A DNA stretch of 64,000 bases from NCBI GenBank assembly GCA_001599935.1, contig BCIJ01000008.1:171865-235864 (forward strand). Direction: 5' to 3'. This stretch comes from Holtermannia corniformis. Lineage: Eukaryota; Basidiomycota; Tremellomycetes; Holtermanniales. Made by a program: the position numbers and the translations under genes. How positions within the stretch are numbered: the stretch's first letter is position 1; the number at the start of each line of letters is the position of its first letter. Below are positions 40,524 through 51,732 of this stretch, in pieces. The notes under the pieces are model-generated. The model saw nothing but the letters and a program-made list of their open reading frames with translations, was not told where the DNA came from and did no database searches.

Positions 40524-41242
40524 GACCTATGTTCTATCTGAGGTCCTGGTAGACAGAGCTGGCTGTAGGCTGATGAGAGAGAGGACTGGACCAGAGATCA
40601 AACGGTTGTACGCTCGAGTTAACGCTCGCCTGCAAGCTAAAGGGAACGCTGTTACGTTATGACCACGTGGCGCGACTGTGGCGGCGGTGCATGATTCCAG
40701 GGCTCCCTCTCACCGCCTCGTCACTGCACCGCTCATGATGCAGGGCTTCGGCCGTGTACGAGTTCTGAAAACGGGATAGAGCACGATGGTCGCGTTCGGG
40801 CCCATGCTGAATCGTAGGGTCGACAGGCGTGAAGCTGTACATTCGCAGGGAGCACGTACAGCCGGCCGGCCGTGCCGCGTTAAAGCGGAACGTTCGCTGG
40901 TACATATCTCGAGTCGGAGCTGCAGCGAGTCTGTGGTCAAGACCCCGCTGGCTCAACTCCTCATCACAGACTGAACGACGTCGACGGACATCTTTATGAA
41001 AAGGGTGTCCCTTCATGTGACACGGATATCATTACGTAAACAAAAAGTCGAAGTCGAGTCGTCTTACTGATCGTGGTCGAGTTGCAAGTAAACTGAGCAG
41101 CAACCAACGGCAGTTGCAAGTCGGGCGATCCCGTCGAGCTAGTGTACATCTCCATACCGTTTCAGGGCGCGTGTCTACGCAGGCGACCCAGCCGAATCGA
41201 CCCCATCAAAAGGACGCTTGCACCCCACCGCCCACGGCCAAT
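40524..41242. other. Divergent intergenic region, about 720 bp
   Basis: Separates the MAP kinase from the tryptophan enzyme, transcribed away from each other. A 119-codon minus frame at 40657-41016 has no recognisable domain and low-complexity amino-acid use, so I do not call it. Two promoters are expected here. I see no clear TGACTC-type Gcn4 element close to the tryptophan gene start. Confidence 0.35.
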
Positions 41243-43690
41243 ATGGGCGTCACCCTGATCGTCGACAACTACGACTCGTTTACATGGAATGTATATGCCG
41301 ATGTCGCAGTGCTAGGAGGAAATCCGCTCGTCAAGCGAAATGACGAAATCACAATCGAGGAAATCGAGGTCAGCGTTCACCCCGTCGTCCGTGCCGAGCC
41401 AAGCTAAAACCAGAGCCAGGCAATGTATCAATCCGGCGAGCTCTCACGCATCATCATCTCGCCCGGTCCAGGACACCCAAAGACCGACTCTGGGATCTCG
41501 CGTCAAGTGATCCTCTGGGGAACAGGCAAGCTGCCTGTACTCGGGATCTGCATGGGCCTCGAGTGCATTGTCGATGTGCTCGGTGGCGAGATTGCGTACG
41601 CGGGCGAGATCAAGCACGGCAAGACGTCGCTTGTGAGCCACGACGCTCGAGGGATATATCACCAGCTGCCGCCGCTCATCTCGAGTACACGCTACCACTC
41701 GCTGAGCGCGCAGCTGTTGACCTTGCCAAAGGAACTGCAGGTGTCGGCAACAACAAGCGAGTCGGGCGTCATCATGGCCGTGAGGCATCGGACAGCGACC
41801 GTCGAGGCAGTGCAGTACCACCCAGAGAGCTGCATGAGTGAAGCTGGGCGCGGGCTCATGGCCAACTTTTTGAAGCTCAAGGGCGGCAAGTGGGGCGGCG
41901 AGAATGCGTGGTGTGGTGTCCCTGGCGAGGGTCAAGGCGAAGAGGAGGGTCAAGAGCAGGATTTGCCCAAGCAGAGCGATCGCCCGCCTGTGCCCAAACC
42001 CGACACCATCCTTGACTCGGTCCCAGCTTCGACTGCGTCGGTCGCGCCAGCGCCATCCCTTCCGACAATCCTCAATCAGATTCACAAGCAGCGCTTGCAA
42101 GACGTTGCCGAGTCTTCAGCCTCGCCGTCTACAACGCCCTCCATCCTACAAAAGGCACTCGAACTGCACACTGCGCCAGCTCTGATTCCCCTTGTGCAGC
42201 GTCTGCGCGCTGCGGCACCCCACACCGCCATCATGGCCGAGGTCAAGCGCGCGTCACCATCAAAAGGTGATATCGCGCTGCATGCGTCGGCGCCTGAACA
42301 GGCGCTCAAGTACGCTCTTGCCGGCGCTTCAGTCATCTCGGTCCTGACCGAGCCAAAGTGGTTCAAAGGCTCCTTGTCCGACTTGGCAGCCGTTCGCGCG
42401 GCCATCGACTCGCTTCCCAACCGACCAGCTCTGCTACGCAAAGACTTTATCCTCTCGCCGTACCAGATCGACGAGGCTCGGCTGCACGGCGCCGATACCG
42501 TGCTGCTGATCGTCGCCATGCTCGAGCCCGAGATCCTGCGTGAGCTCTACGCATACAGTCTCAGCCTCGGCATGGAGCCCCTCGTCGAAGTCAACAACGC
42601 GACCGAGCTCGAGCTCGCGCTCACTCTCGGCGCCAAAGTCATCGGTGTCAACAATCGAAACCTGCACGACTTCAAGGTCGACATGTCGACCACATCCCGC
42701 GTCAACGACGTTTTGCGCCAACACGGCCGCGAAGACGTCATCATCTGCGCTCTCAGCGGCATCTCGACTCCTGCCGACGTTCAGAAATACGTCAAAGAGG
42801 GCGTACAGGCCGTCCTGGTCGGTGAATCGCTCATGCGCGCACAAGATACCAAGACGTTCTTGCGCGAATTGATCGGTCTCCCTGCTGTTCCCTCTAAACC
42901 CGCCGCCAAGCCGCTCGTCAAGATTTGCGGGCTGCAGTCGCTGGCTGATGCCAAGACGGCGATCGAGGCGGGCGCCGACTTGATTGGTGTCATCTGTGTG
43001 CCAAAGGCCAAGCGCTACTTGGCACGAGAGACTGCTCGTGAGATTGCAGCCCACGTCCGCTCTGTGCGGTACTCTCGCCCTGCGCCCGCTCCAACACCCA
43101 TCGACACCGTCTCGGCACCGTCGCCGTGGTTCACATCCCACGCTGACCGACTTCAATCCGGTCGTGCCCGACTCCCCCTTGTCGTCGGCGTCTTCCAAAA
43201 CCAGTCGCTCGATGAAATCCTCGATGTCGTGGCTGATGTCGGCCTCGACATTGTCCAACTGCACGGCGACGAGCCGCAAGCTTGGGCTCGACTGATCCCT
43301 GTGCCCGTTATCAAAGTGTTTCGCGTCACGCCCGACGGTCAGGTCCTCGGCGGCGAGATCTCACGACCCGGCTTGAACCGCTTTGTGTTGCTGGACGCCG
43401 CGCCCGCTTCGGGTTCAGGCTACGGCGGCGGCGAAGGCCAGTCGTTCCCGTGGAAGCACGCGGATGCGATCGTCAGTAGAGGTGAAGACGGAACGGCAGA
43501 GGGCGAGTTTGCACTGCCGATCATCCTGGCTGGCGGGCTCAAGCCGGACACTGTGGCGCAGGCAGTCGAGCAGCTGCGTGGTCGGGTGTTTGCGGTCGAT
43601 GTGAGCTCGGGGGTCGAGCTGGACGGCCAGCTAGCCAAGGATGGGGCCAAGGTGCGGGCGTTTGTAGACGCCGTCAAGGGCAGGCCGTAG
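41243..43690 (+). CDS. trpC: Trifunctional tryptophan biosynthesis enzyme (GATase / IGPS / PRAI)
   Basis: Exons 41243-41368 and 41420-43690 give 798 residues. Residues 1-~210 are the glutamine amidotransferase of anthranilate synthase (LIVDNYDSFTWN, ISPGPGHP, catalytic Cys in GICMGLE, and VQYHPES). Indole-3-glycerol-phosphate synthase covers ~250-540 (IMAEVKRASPSKGDI, LLRKDFILSPYQIDEA, VGVNNRNLHDF-like segment, VLVGESLM). Phosphoribosylanthranilate isomerase covers ~550-795 (KICGLQSLADAKTAIEAGADL, GVFQNQSLDEI, VQLHGDE, LAGGLKPDTV, DVSSGVE). The amidotransferase partners a separate TrpE subunit not seen here. The order is the usual fungal one. There is a single intron, near the 5' end, which contrasts with the neighbours. 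Confidence 0.97.
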
Positions 43691-43875
43691 ACATGCACGC
43701 AGGACCCACCACGCTCAGTCTGTGCAATTCAACTAAAGTAGCTATCCTAACCCCGCTGCCGGAAGAATTACCGAATCGCCGGGAGTGGTAAACCCCCTCG
43801 CGTGGACCCCGCGCTCACCACCAGCCTGCACGTTCAGTCTTGCTACCATCTCGGCTCATCACACCACCAAAAGCA

Positions 43876-44961
43876 ATGGCAGACGACGCAACAGCCGACT
43901 TTCTCGCTCGCGAGCGTGCCGCGCTTGGTCAGTCGATCTTGTCCACCTCGACCCTGCGGAACGTCACTGACGCAATGGATCCAGGTGACGATGCTGACTT
44001 GTTTGGCTCGGCGCCGGCACCTCCAAGCGCGCCATCGGGCTTGAGCACCTTTCCAGACCTTGGCTAGTATCTATTGACTCTCAATCATAGCTGGCAATTG
44101 CTGATGGCTGCCAGACGCTGACGACTCCCTGACATCCCCTCCCGCTGCCGCCGCGCCATCCGGGCTCGATGCCTTCCCAGACATTATGGGTGATGACTCT
44201 GGAATCTCCCAAGTCCGCGTCACGGGTCACGCTGGTAGCGGTGACGCCGACCGGGATGCGTTCGAGCAGAGCTTTCCAGACATCGGTGTCGATGTCCCTA
44301 CTGCCGCCGCTGTACGTCGAGTACCTAATAACAGGCTACGCTGACGTTGACAGGTGCCACCACCCGTGTTCAACCCAGTACCGTACGGCGAATCACCGTA
44401 TCCCGCTCCCAAGCCGCGTTCGGCCGCGTCGGTGCTCCCACCCCCGACGTTTTCAAACATCCTCGCGCAAGATGAAGACGAGACGGAGCCAATCAAGCAG
44501 TGGCGCGCCAAGCAGGCCGACGAGATCAAGGAGCGCGACGAGCGTGACAAGGCCAGGCGCGAGGAGACGGTCGCAAAGGCGGAAAAAGCGATTGACAAGT
44601 TTTACGAAGACTACAATGCCAAGAAGGCGGCCAACATCAAGGAGAACAAGTGCGTGGATGCTCGACCCGGTGGCTAGTGCCAAACTGACGCTATGGTAGG
44701 GAGAAGGAGGCCGAGTTGCTCGAGAAATTGAGCGAGGGCGTTGCAAAGGGCACGTCATGGGAGCGCATCACCGAGCTGCTCGAGCTCCACAACTCGCGTC
44801 AGTGTGCCGCTTGCGCCCGATCAACTTCATGCTAACGCTCCTCAGAATCCAAGACGATTCGGCCATCGATCCCCGGCGGATCCGACCTCGCGCGCTTCAA
44901 AGAGGTCCTGCTTGCGCTCCGGCGCGAGGGCGACAAGGCGCCCGCCGCAGCCGGCTACTAG
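43876..44961 (+). CDS. CLC1: Clathrin light chain
   Basis: The N-terminus MADDATADFLARERAALG joins GDDADLFGSAP over a 57 bp intron that could be translated without a shift; its removal fits the family better. An acidic, Ala/Pro-rich region with FPDIM and FPDIG repeats is followed by the heavy-chain-binding helix (IKQWRAKQADEIKERDERD, KAEKAIDKFYEDYNAKKAAN). The end is SDLARFKEVLLALRREGDKAPA. Clathrin light chain regulates coat assembly on heavy chains. Phase at the second junction fits only a donor at GGCTAG (near 44063), which would be a GC-AG intron. The last two introns are ordinary GT-AG. Confidence 0.92.
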
Positions 44962-45088
44962 ACGTGTACATGGTGTATAGAGGACCGCGCGCCAACAGTG
45001 TCTGCGGCCCGCGCGCCCGCTTTGTATGACTTTTCAGGCGCGCATTGATGAATGATCTGACGAGCCGTGTGCATCAAGCTATGGCTGC

Positions 45089-45763
45089 CTACGCCTTCTC
45101 CGTCGCTAGCAGCTGTTCCTCGATGAATCTGTGGTGTGCGCTACGAGGCTGATGAGCCGCAGACGGGCGTAGATTTGGCACGCACGAAAAGTCAATCATC
45201 TTGGTGCAAGCGCCGCGGACCGTACCACTCTTGTCAATAAAGAACGTCTCTCGACCTATTCGTCCATCAGCACGCGCAAAGCCGTCCCTCATCTCAAAAC
45301 GGACCGTCGAACAGCCCGAACCCCGTCTTGCTGACTTGATAAGCCTTTCTCGCCTCGCCCTGGGCATCTGACAAGATGGGGTACTTGAGCCCATATTGAT
45401 CTGCAAACGCCGCCTGTTTCGCCGTCGAGTCTATCCCACTACATCAACCCCTGCCTCAGCCTTGACCAGCTAAGCAACCCACCACCGCTGATCCCAACGA
45501 CAACGAGGTCCTCGTGCCGCTTGAACACGGTGTTCTCGGCCTGTGCATCGCGGAACGCACACGCTTCCCGGGTACAGCCGGTCGTGTTGGCTGCGGGAAA
45601 GAAGAAGAGTGCGATTGGCTGGCTCGGATCAGCACATGGGGAGAACGCAGTAGGGACCAAGCACCTTTTGGCCGATTGGGAGTGTGTAGGGCTCGCCGTT
45701 GGGGATAGAGGCTAGCGTTAGGGCTGGTGCTGCGGTGCCGATCAGAGGGTGCTCTTTGCCCAT
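45089..45763 (-). CDS. PrxQ/BCP-type peroxiredoxin
   Basis: Starts MGKEHPLIGTAAPAL, then FFFPAANTTGCTREACAFRD, in which the peroxidatic and resolving cysteines are five residues apart as in atypical 2-Cys PrxQ. DQYGLKYPILSDAQGEARKAY, GRETFFIDKSGTVRGAC and a C-terminal FIEEQLL follow over four introns. It reduces hydroperoxides with electrons from thioredoxin. The third intron donor is not certain: the reading GISGGGGIDSTAKQ uses a GTTGCT donor. There is no targeting signal beyond the short N-terminus, so a cytosolic place is inferred. A second PrxQ-like gene lies 1.4 kb away on the other strand, with a Rex4-like gene between. Confidence 0.85.
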
Positions 45764-45996
45764 TGTGTGCGACTGGTTGTTTAGTTATCCGTGGTGAGGG
45801 GTGTGGACGTTGTGCGTTGTTTGTACTCGTTGGGAGGCGCATCAACTCGGACTGGTGACCGTTTCAAACATCGTCTCACCATGCCGGCATCAGCCGATCA
45901 CACCCGAGCATCCCGACGGCAGCGACCTGACATACAATGATGAGATATGCACATGCAAGACCTAATGCTTTTGCTACTGCTCGCCCCAGCCTCTTT

Positions 45997-46934
45997 TCAC
46001 CAATACCACTTTGCAAACGATTCCGGCATGCTCGCGACCACATCCTCACCCTTGACCAGCGCCGTCTCATAAGCCTCACGGACCGTCATAAAGATTGCCA
46101 TGGTTGCGCGCGCGTCCTCGACCTGAGGCCAGCATCAGTCTTGCCAAGCACAGCGAGTAGCGGTGCTCACTGGGTCATGTCCCCGTTTACGTCCGTGCGC
46201 ATCAACACCATCCTGGTGGATCTCGAGACCGAGTACCTTTGTAGCCAGCACTTTGAGAGAGGGGAAGACTCCTTCGCGCTTGACGTCTGCTCTCTCGCGG
46301 AGGGGGTAGTAGAGGGCCGTATCGCGCACGGCCTCGTAAGGGTGTCGGATCTTGAGAATCTAACTGGGATCAGCCTGGGTACATGTTGTTGACTGCATGA
46401 TAGAGGACGAGTGAAGCAGAGCACTGCCTGCATATCCTCACAGACGCAGCAGGTAGTACGCACGCCGAGGTCGTTGAAGGCGGCGTGGCCAACGATGATC
46501 TTGCCCTTGACGAGCGCTTTGACCTGTGCCTGGATCGTCTCGTACGTCGGTGCTGCAAGTGTGAGCGTGAGCCTTTTGCGTTGCGTCGCGGCGGCAACTC
46601 CTCTTAAAAGCTACTATCTCTCGTAGACCACTCACCACCGTCTAGATCCCCCGGCCGAATGCCGCTGCTGCCGCTCCGCCAGTCGGAGACATTTTGCGGG
46701 TGCACAAACACAAAGCTTTCGAGGATGATGCCACCCGTGTGGTCTACGACGCCGATTCTGGTGTATCGTCAGCCTGCCAGCGATCACTCCCACTCACTTT
46801 GCGAGCGCTTGGTTGTTTGTATTGTTTCGCACGCCGATCATCTCGCAGTCTGGACTGGGTCAGTGCGTCGTCGAGCCCAGCGCAGCAAACAACGTACCAA
46901 TCGCCACATAGTCTTCTAGAGCCGGCAGCGTCAT
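45997..46934 (-). CDS. Rex4-like DEDDh 3'-5' RNA exonuclease
   Basis: The product begins MTLPALEDYVAIDCEMIGV, with the first catalytic Asp and Glu restored by splicing. It continues IGVVDHTGGI, PQNVSDWR, SGIRPGDLDGAPTYETI, KIIVGHAAFNDLGIL, IRHPYEAVRDTALYYPL, FPSLKVLATKVLGLEI, HDPVEDARATMAIF with the catalytic His and Asp, and ends MPESFAKWYW. Rex4 trims rRNA precursors in the nucleolus. The protein is shorter at the N-terminus than many Rex4 homologues, which carry a basic extension; the upstream frame is closed by stops. Five introns, one of about 105 bp. It is divergently paired with the Dot5-like gene. Confidence 0.85.
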
Positions 46935-47190
46935 TCTCTCTGCATCTCACTCTCACCGTGACGCCTGTGCTCTTCGCTTTCCTTTCTTATGACAGCGTAC
47001 CGCAGTGATCCTTGCGTTCTCTGCGCTGTCCCTGGCTGTGGAGACTCCGGACCAAACACGAGTCTTACGTAACGCGATCGCGACAATGCAGTGGCGTGAA
47101 CCACAACATCCCACTCGCCCTCCCCCGTCAACATCAAGCCGACGCACACCGATCCACCCAGCGATCACATCCACAAGTCCCAGTGCCACC

Positions 47191-48495
47191 ATGCCTCCCA
47201 AGAAGACAGAGTCGAGTGCAGACGCCGAGCCTCCCAGGCGCTCATCGCGTGTGGCCGACCAGCCGAAGAAAGCAGAGCCAGAGAAGAAGGCGCCCGCTTC
47301 AAAGGTGGGTCTTGTTGTGCTGGGATCGATCGTGGTGACCTTGCAGCGGTGGTCGCTGACACGAACCAGGGTACCAAGCGTGCCGCTGCGGACGGTGACA
47401 AGGCGCCAGAGAGCAAGAAGGTAAAGCCAGCGTCGAAAGCCAAGCCGGCTTCCAAGGCGGACAAGCCCGCCAGCAAGCCCGCGTCAAAGGCGGACAAGCC
47501 AGCGAGCAAGGCAAAGCCCGCAAGCAGCGGAACCAAGAAGCCGGCTAGCAAGTCCAAGCCGGCTTCCACCGCGTCGGCCAAGAGTGCCGCGGCCAAGACC
47601 AACGGCAAGGCTGACAAGCTAGACGAGGTCGCTGAAGGCGATGAAGACAAGCCGGCGGAAGAGGTCAAGCCGGCTGAAGGAAAAGCTGCGGCTGAAGAGG
47701 AGAAGGAGGCAGAGGCTCCTGCGGATGCCGAGCCGACAACGGATGGCGAGGGACCGCTCAAAGTCGGCGAGCAACTCCCAGCCATCACCCTCAAGTGCGC
47801 CTATTCGCTCATCCATAGCGTACATGAAGACTAACATGTCGTATAGGAACGAATCGGGCGAAGAGGTTGACGTCACGACCCTTGCCGGCGAAAAGGGCAT
47901 CGTCTTCTTCCTGTATCCCAAGGTTGTACACTCTCCCTCCTTCGTCCTTTGGTCGTGATCTGATTCCACCAGGCCGCCACGCCCGGCTGCACGACTCAAG
48001 CGTGCAGCTATCGCGACGGCAAGGAGGAGCTCGCCGGGCTCGGCTACAACGTCGTCGGCCTCTCCAAGGACACACCGGACAAGCAAAAGTCGGTGAGTTT
48101 CATTGCAACCTCCTTGCAATGCTGTCAGCGGCTGATAGTACACCTCGCAGTGGCACACTGCGCAAAAGCTCAGCTACTCGCTGCTTTCGGACCCGCAGTC
48201 TCAGCTGATCAAGCGTCTCGGCGCGTTTGTCGCACCCAACAAGTGTGTCAATCAGTCATTTGACCGATCCAAGGTTGACAGTGTACAGTACCAAGCGTTC
48301 GTCGTTCGTCTTCGACAAGGACGGCAAGCTCGTTCAGGCAAATCTCAGTGCCAAGCCCAAGGATGAGTGCGTCGCTCTTTGCTTACATGCCGTGCGACCG
48401 CGGCTCAGCCTCTTGAGCCACGGTCTGAGCGTAGTCCTAGCAAACTGACTTGTCCCAGCCTCGCGACCGTCCTCAAGTTCATCAAGGGCGAGTGA
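47191..48495 (+). CDS. Nuclear-type PrxQ peroxiredoxin (Dot5-like) with lysine/alanine-rich N-tail
   Basis: Exons 47191-47304, 47370-47794, 47847-47922, 47973-48092, 48151-48242, 48289-48366 and 48459-48495 give 313 residues. The first ~165 residues are a basic tail with repeated KPASK units and Lys/Ala/Pro composition, like linker histone H1, then an acidic stretch. The peroxiredoxin domain has FFLYPKAATPGCTTQACSYRDG with Cys-x4-Cys, VVGLSKDTPDKQKS and KRSSFVFDKDGKLVQ. Yeast Dot5 is a nuclear thiol peroxidase; the tail would suit nuclear or DNA binding, by inference. The start lies in a good context (CCACCATG). It is the second PrxQ-like gene within 3.5 kb. Confidence 0.92.
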
Positions 48496-48615
48496 TCACC
48501 GCGTCCGAACCCGACCGAACGACCGAATACAAGTGGGATCCCGAACCGGCCGTGTGACTCTTGGTTTCTTTTTAAAAAAACGTGCGATGTATATATGACG
48601 CCTTGGCGACCTCGC

Positions 48616-49800
48616 TCAGCGCCCTGCATACACTGCTTTGCGTTTCTCGCGGAAAGCATCGAGGCCTTCTTGCCGGTCTTTGGTTGCGAGCAGTGTGTTG
48701 TACAGCTTGCGCTCGAGCGCGAGACCGGTCTCGAGGTTCGGTGCTGTGAGGGCTCCGTTGGCTGCTTGCTTGACGGCTCGTAGAGCCAGAGGGGCTATCG
48801 TCCGCCCTGTCAGCCCCTCTCTCCATCTTCAGCAGATGACTGACCAGCTTGCAGAATCATTTCCGCAACCTTCAAAGCTCTGACCATCGCCGACTCTCCG
48901 CCACCCGAAACAAAATCCACGAGTCCTATCCCCATACCAATCAGCCCATGATTCCACCAGACCGGCGCACGGACCGATCCGCAACGCTTCGTCAGGCCCA
49001 ATCATCCGTCCAGTAAACATCAACTCTTTGGCTTTCGCCAGACCAACCAAGCGCGTGATCCGCTGGGTGCCGCCGGCGCCAGGGATGATGCCGAGCTTGG
49101 TTTCGGGGAGTCCGAGCTTTGTAGCACCTGGGCCTGAGTTTGTACGTGTCAGCTCGGCGTCCACTGCGATCTCAAGGCAGGTGCAAGCTTCAAGATCAAG
49201 GCGCTCAGGTACAGACGCTTACCAGCAACACGCAAGTCACAGCCGAGCGCAAGCTCAAGCCCGCCGCCCAACGCCGGGCCATCCACGACCGCCATTGTCG
49301 GGATCGGCAACGCCTCCAATTCACAGATCAACCCGCCTAGCGCGTCCAAAAAGCTCGATACTTGGCTCGAAGTCATCCCCGCGCGCTCTTTGAGATCTGC
49401 GCCCGCGCAGAACGTGTTTGAATGCGGGGTGTGTAAGAGGAGGATACGAGTTGAAGTGTCGGAATGGACTTGTGCGATTGCTTCGCGCATCTCCTAACTC
49501 GGTTTCAGCTCGGCGTTTCGAAAGGAGAAAGAATTGACCTACATCGACCATTCGTACGCTGAGGGCATTGCGTGACTCTGGACGGTCCATGACCAGTCCG
49601 AGGGCGCCTTCGTGCGGACTGGCAAACTTGTGCACGTATGCGTGCGGTCGCGAGCTGACCACCGAGTAGCCTCGTCTCCCCAGAGCGTTCGTGATGAAAG
49701 AAGTCTTGCAGTACACATTCATGCTTGATACTAGCTTCGCAGTAACCATTAACATGGCCACCGCCTGCCGGCTGAGCGGGTGGCAATTGCGGGGCAACAT
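48616..49800 (-). CDS. Mitochondrial enoyl-CoA hydratase/isomerase (AUH/ECHS1-like)
   Basis: Exon 1 (49800-49543) carries an N-terminal presequence ([17 protein letters not shown]) and [13 protein letters not shown]. Exon 2 (49493-49223) has [17 protein letters not shown] and [20 protein letters not shown], the two oxyanion-hole segments. Exon 3 (49133-48975) reads [18 protein letters not shown], with the catalytic Glu region, then MFTGRMIG. Exons 4-5 give LVDFVSGGG and [12 protein letters not shown], ending [12 protein letters not shown]-type members hydrate 3-methylglutaconyl-CoA in leucine breakdown; a general beta-oxidation role is also possible. The true initiator might be the ATG at 49722. 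The last acceptor is either CTGACAG or the later GATAG, which I prefer. Confidence 0.9.
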
Positions 49801-49917
49801 TGGACCATGTGATTGTCAGCCGCCGCCAGCATCAGTCAGGTCCATGGATCGCATCGCTTGAACCAGTCAACGAGTAATACAGATCAATCCTACAACCTCC
49901 CCGTGTATCAGAACCGA

Positions 49918-51732
49918 TCACCACAGACCGCGCCTGGGCCGAGCTGCCGCCGCTGTGGCGCCAGGCGGGCCATCGCGGTCCGCTTCGTCCAACTCGAACG
50001 CTTGTGCGTCGAGCAACTCATGCTCGTTTTCGGCTCGCGCGCCGCGGTGGCCAAAGAATCCGCGGCGTAGGTCGCGTGCACCGTCGGCAAGACCGCGGAT
50101 GGCTGAAGTATAGTACACGAGTGATGTAGGTGATGGTGCGGCGGGTGCTGTACTGGCATCGGCGTCGGCATCGGCTTCGGTCGACTCTTGAGCTCGGCGG
50201 AGACCACGTTCTGTGTATCGTCGTAAGCCTCGTAGCCTACTGCGTGTTTGCAACAACTCACCAAAGCGTTTGACACGCCAATAACCCCCGATACCCGTAA
50301 GGACGAGGAACCAGCCAATGCTCATCAACAAGAAGCTGAACCACTCGTTTGCGCGCCCGACCTCTTCGGCCGACGGCATGCCAAACAAATCTGCAAGCGT
50401 CTCGTTGTGCGCCGCGGCCCACGCCGCGGCTTCTTGCGGGTTATGCAGCGTGACCGGCGCATCGTTCGGGTTCCCACTCGGTCGAAACGTCTGCGGCCAA
50501 GGGGCACTGTCCCACCAGCCAGACGTTGCGTTTGCCGTCGGGTCAGGGTACGACGCTGAGAATGGGTCATCGTCGTCTGCCGAGAACTTGCCCGTCTCGA
50601 TCAACGTCTCGGCGCGCGCACGGATCGTGAGACCGAATTGGATGAGGGTGACACCGAGGCCGACACGAGAGCCGTGCTTGGCTGCGTGCGTCGTATGCAG
50701 CACGTAGGTGAGAAGGAAGCCGACGAATTGGAACGAGGCCGAGACGAGCACTGGAAACGTCAGCGCAGCAGTGACGACACGAAAGTAACGCACAGTTCCA
50801 CATGAATGAAAAGAGGTTGCCAACGGGCATGCCGTCGATCAAGATCTCATCGCCAGACATTGAGCTTGAGAGTGGGCCGAAAGGAGACGACGAGGATGGC
50901 AAAACGACGGTGGTTTCCCAGTAGGGCGGGACTGCATCCCGTAGAGCAGCATTGTAAGACTATGATGCATCAGCCAAGTGTCCACAACGAGCAGATCTGA
51001 CTGACCGGAGGACCCTCCTTTTGCGACTCTTCCGGCACCCACTCTGGGCCCTCGACGCCTTCTGGCACCCTGATGTTACCCTCTGGCCTCGCAGCCAGGT
51101 TTGCAAATACACCGTTGGTCGCACCACCGCCGACTACACCGTGAGGAGCGTGTGGTCTGTTTCGTTGAAAAGCTGACGGGAGGAGACCACCGAGGAAGCC
51201 GCGTGCTGACTGATCACGAAAGGTAGGAACCGACGTGGGTGATGGGATGATGCCGTTGGTGTTGCCTGGTGCTGGGTGATGTCTCGAGTGTGGCTGGAAG
51301 GGTGGGGGAGATGATGATGGTGGGAGAAACTATTATGGCGATCAGCACGGTCGGTGACGGTCCGTGCGCACTCACATAGTCGCGATCAAAGTCGTAGCTA
51401 CCTGGCATCCCCTGTTCTCTGCCTTCGCTCTTGCTTTCCTGTGCACCATCTCCTGCAGTAGACCGTGCAGTACGCAAAGGATCCGTAAAGACACCTTGGA
51501 CCTCGGCCGCCCCATCCCTCCACTCCTCGCGATCGCGCGAGCTCAGCAAGCCGCGGTCCTCGTCATCATGCTCGTCCTCGTCAAACGCAGCGTCCATCTC
51601 GTCTGGATCCGGGATCTGAGTCTGCTGCGTCCCGCGCAGAGCACGAAGCGACGCAAATGAGCTCCGGCGCGATGGCGTCGTCGGCGGCGAGGTGGCGGTG
51701 TTCTCGAGCGGGGTGTAGCGCGACGAGGACAT
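49918..51732 (-). CDS. BSD2/Ndfip-like membrane adaptor for Nedd4-type ubiquitin ligases
   Basis: The N-terminal part is acidic and Ser-rich (PDEMDAAFDEDEHDDEDRG). After several splices come PEWVPEESQKEGPPSYNAAL and RDAVPPYWET. The first PPxY motif (PPSY) is created across an intron. Membrane segments follow: MPVGNLFSFMWNLLVSASFQ with FVGFLLTYVLHTTHAAK, SRVGLGVTLIQFGL, and WFSFLLMSIGWFLVLTGIGG. The order matches yeast Bsd2 and animal Ndfip, which recruit Rsp5/Nedd4 to transporters for vacuolar sorting. The tail is Ala/Arg-rich. An ATG at 51759 would add nine residues. The exon covering about 51310-51020 is supported only by its long open reading and fit at both ends. Confidence 0.88.

Noticed and set aside
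40657..41016. 119-codon minus frame between the MAP kinase and the tryptophan gene
   Set aside because: No domain, no convincing splice partners and amino-acid use typical of chance frames.
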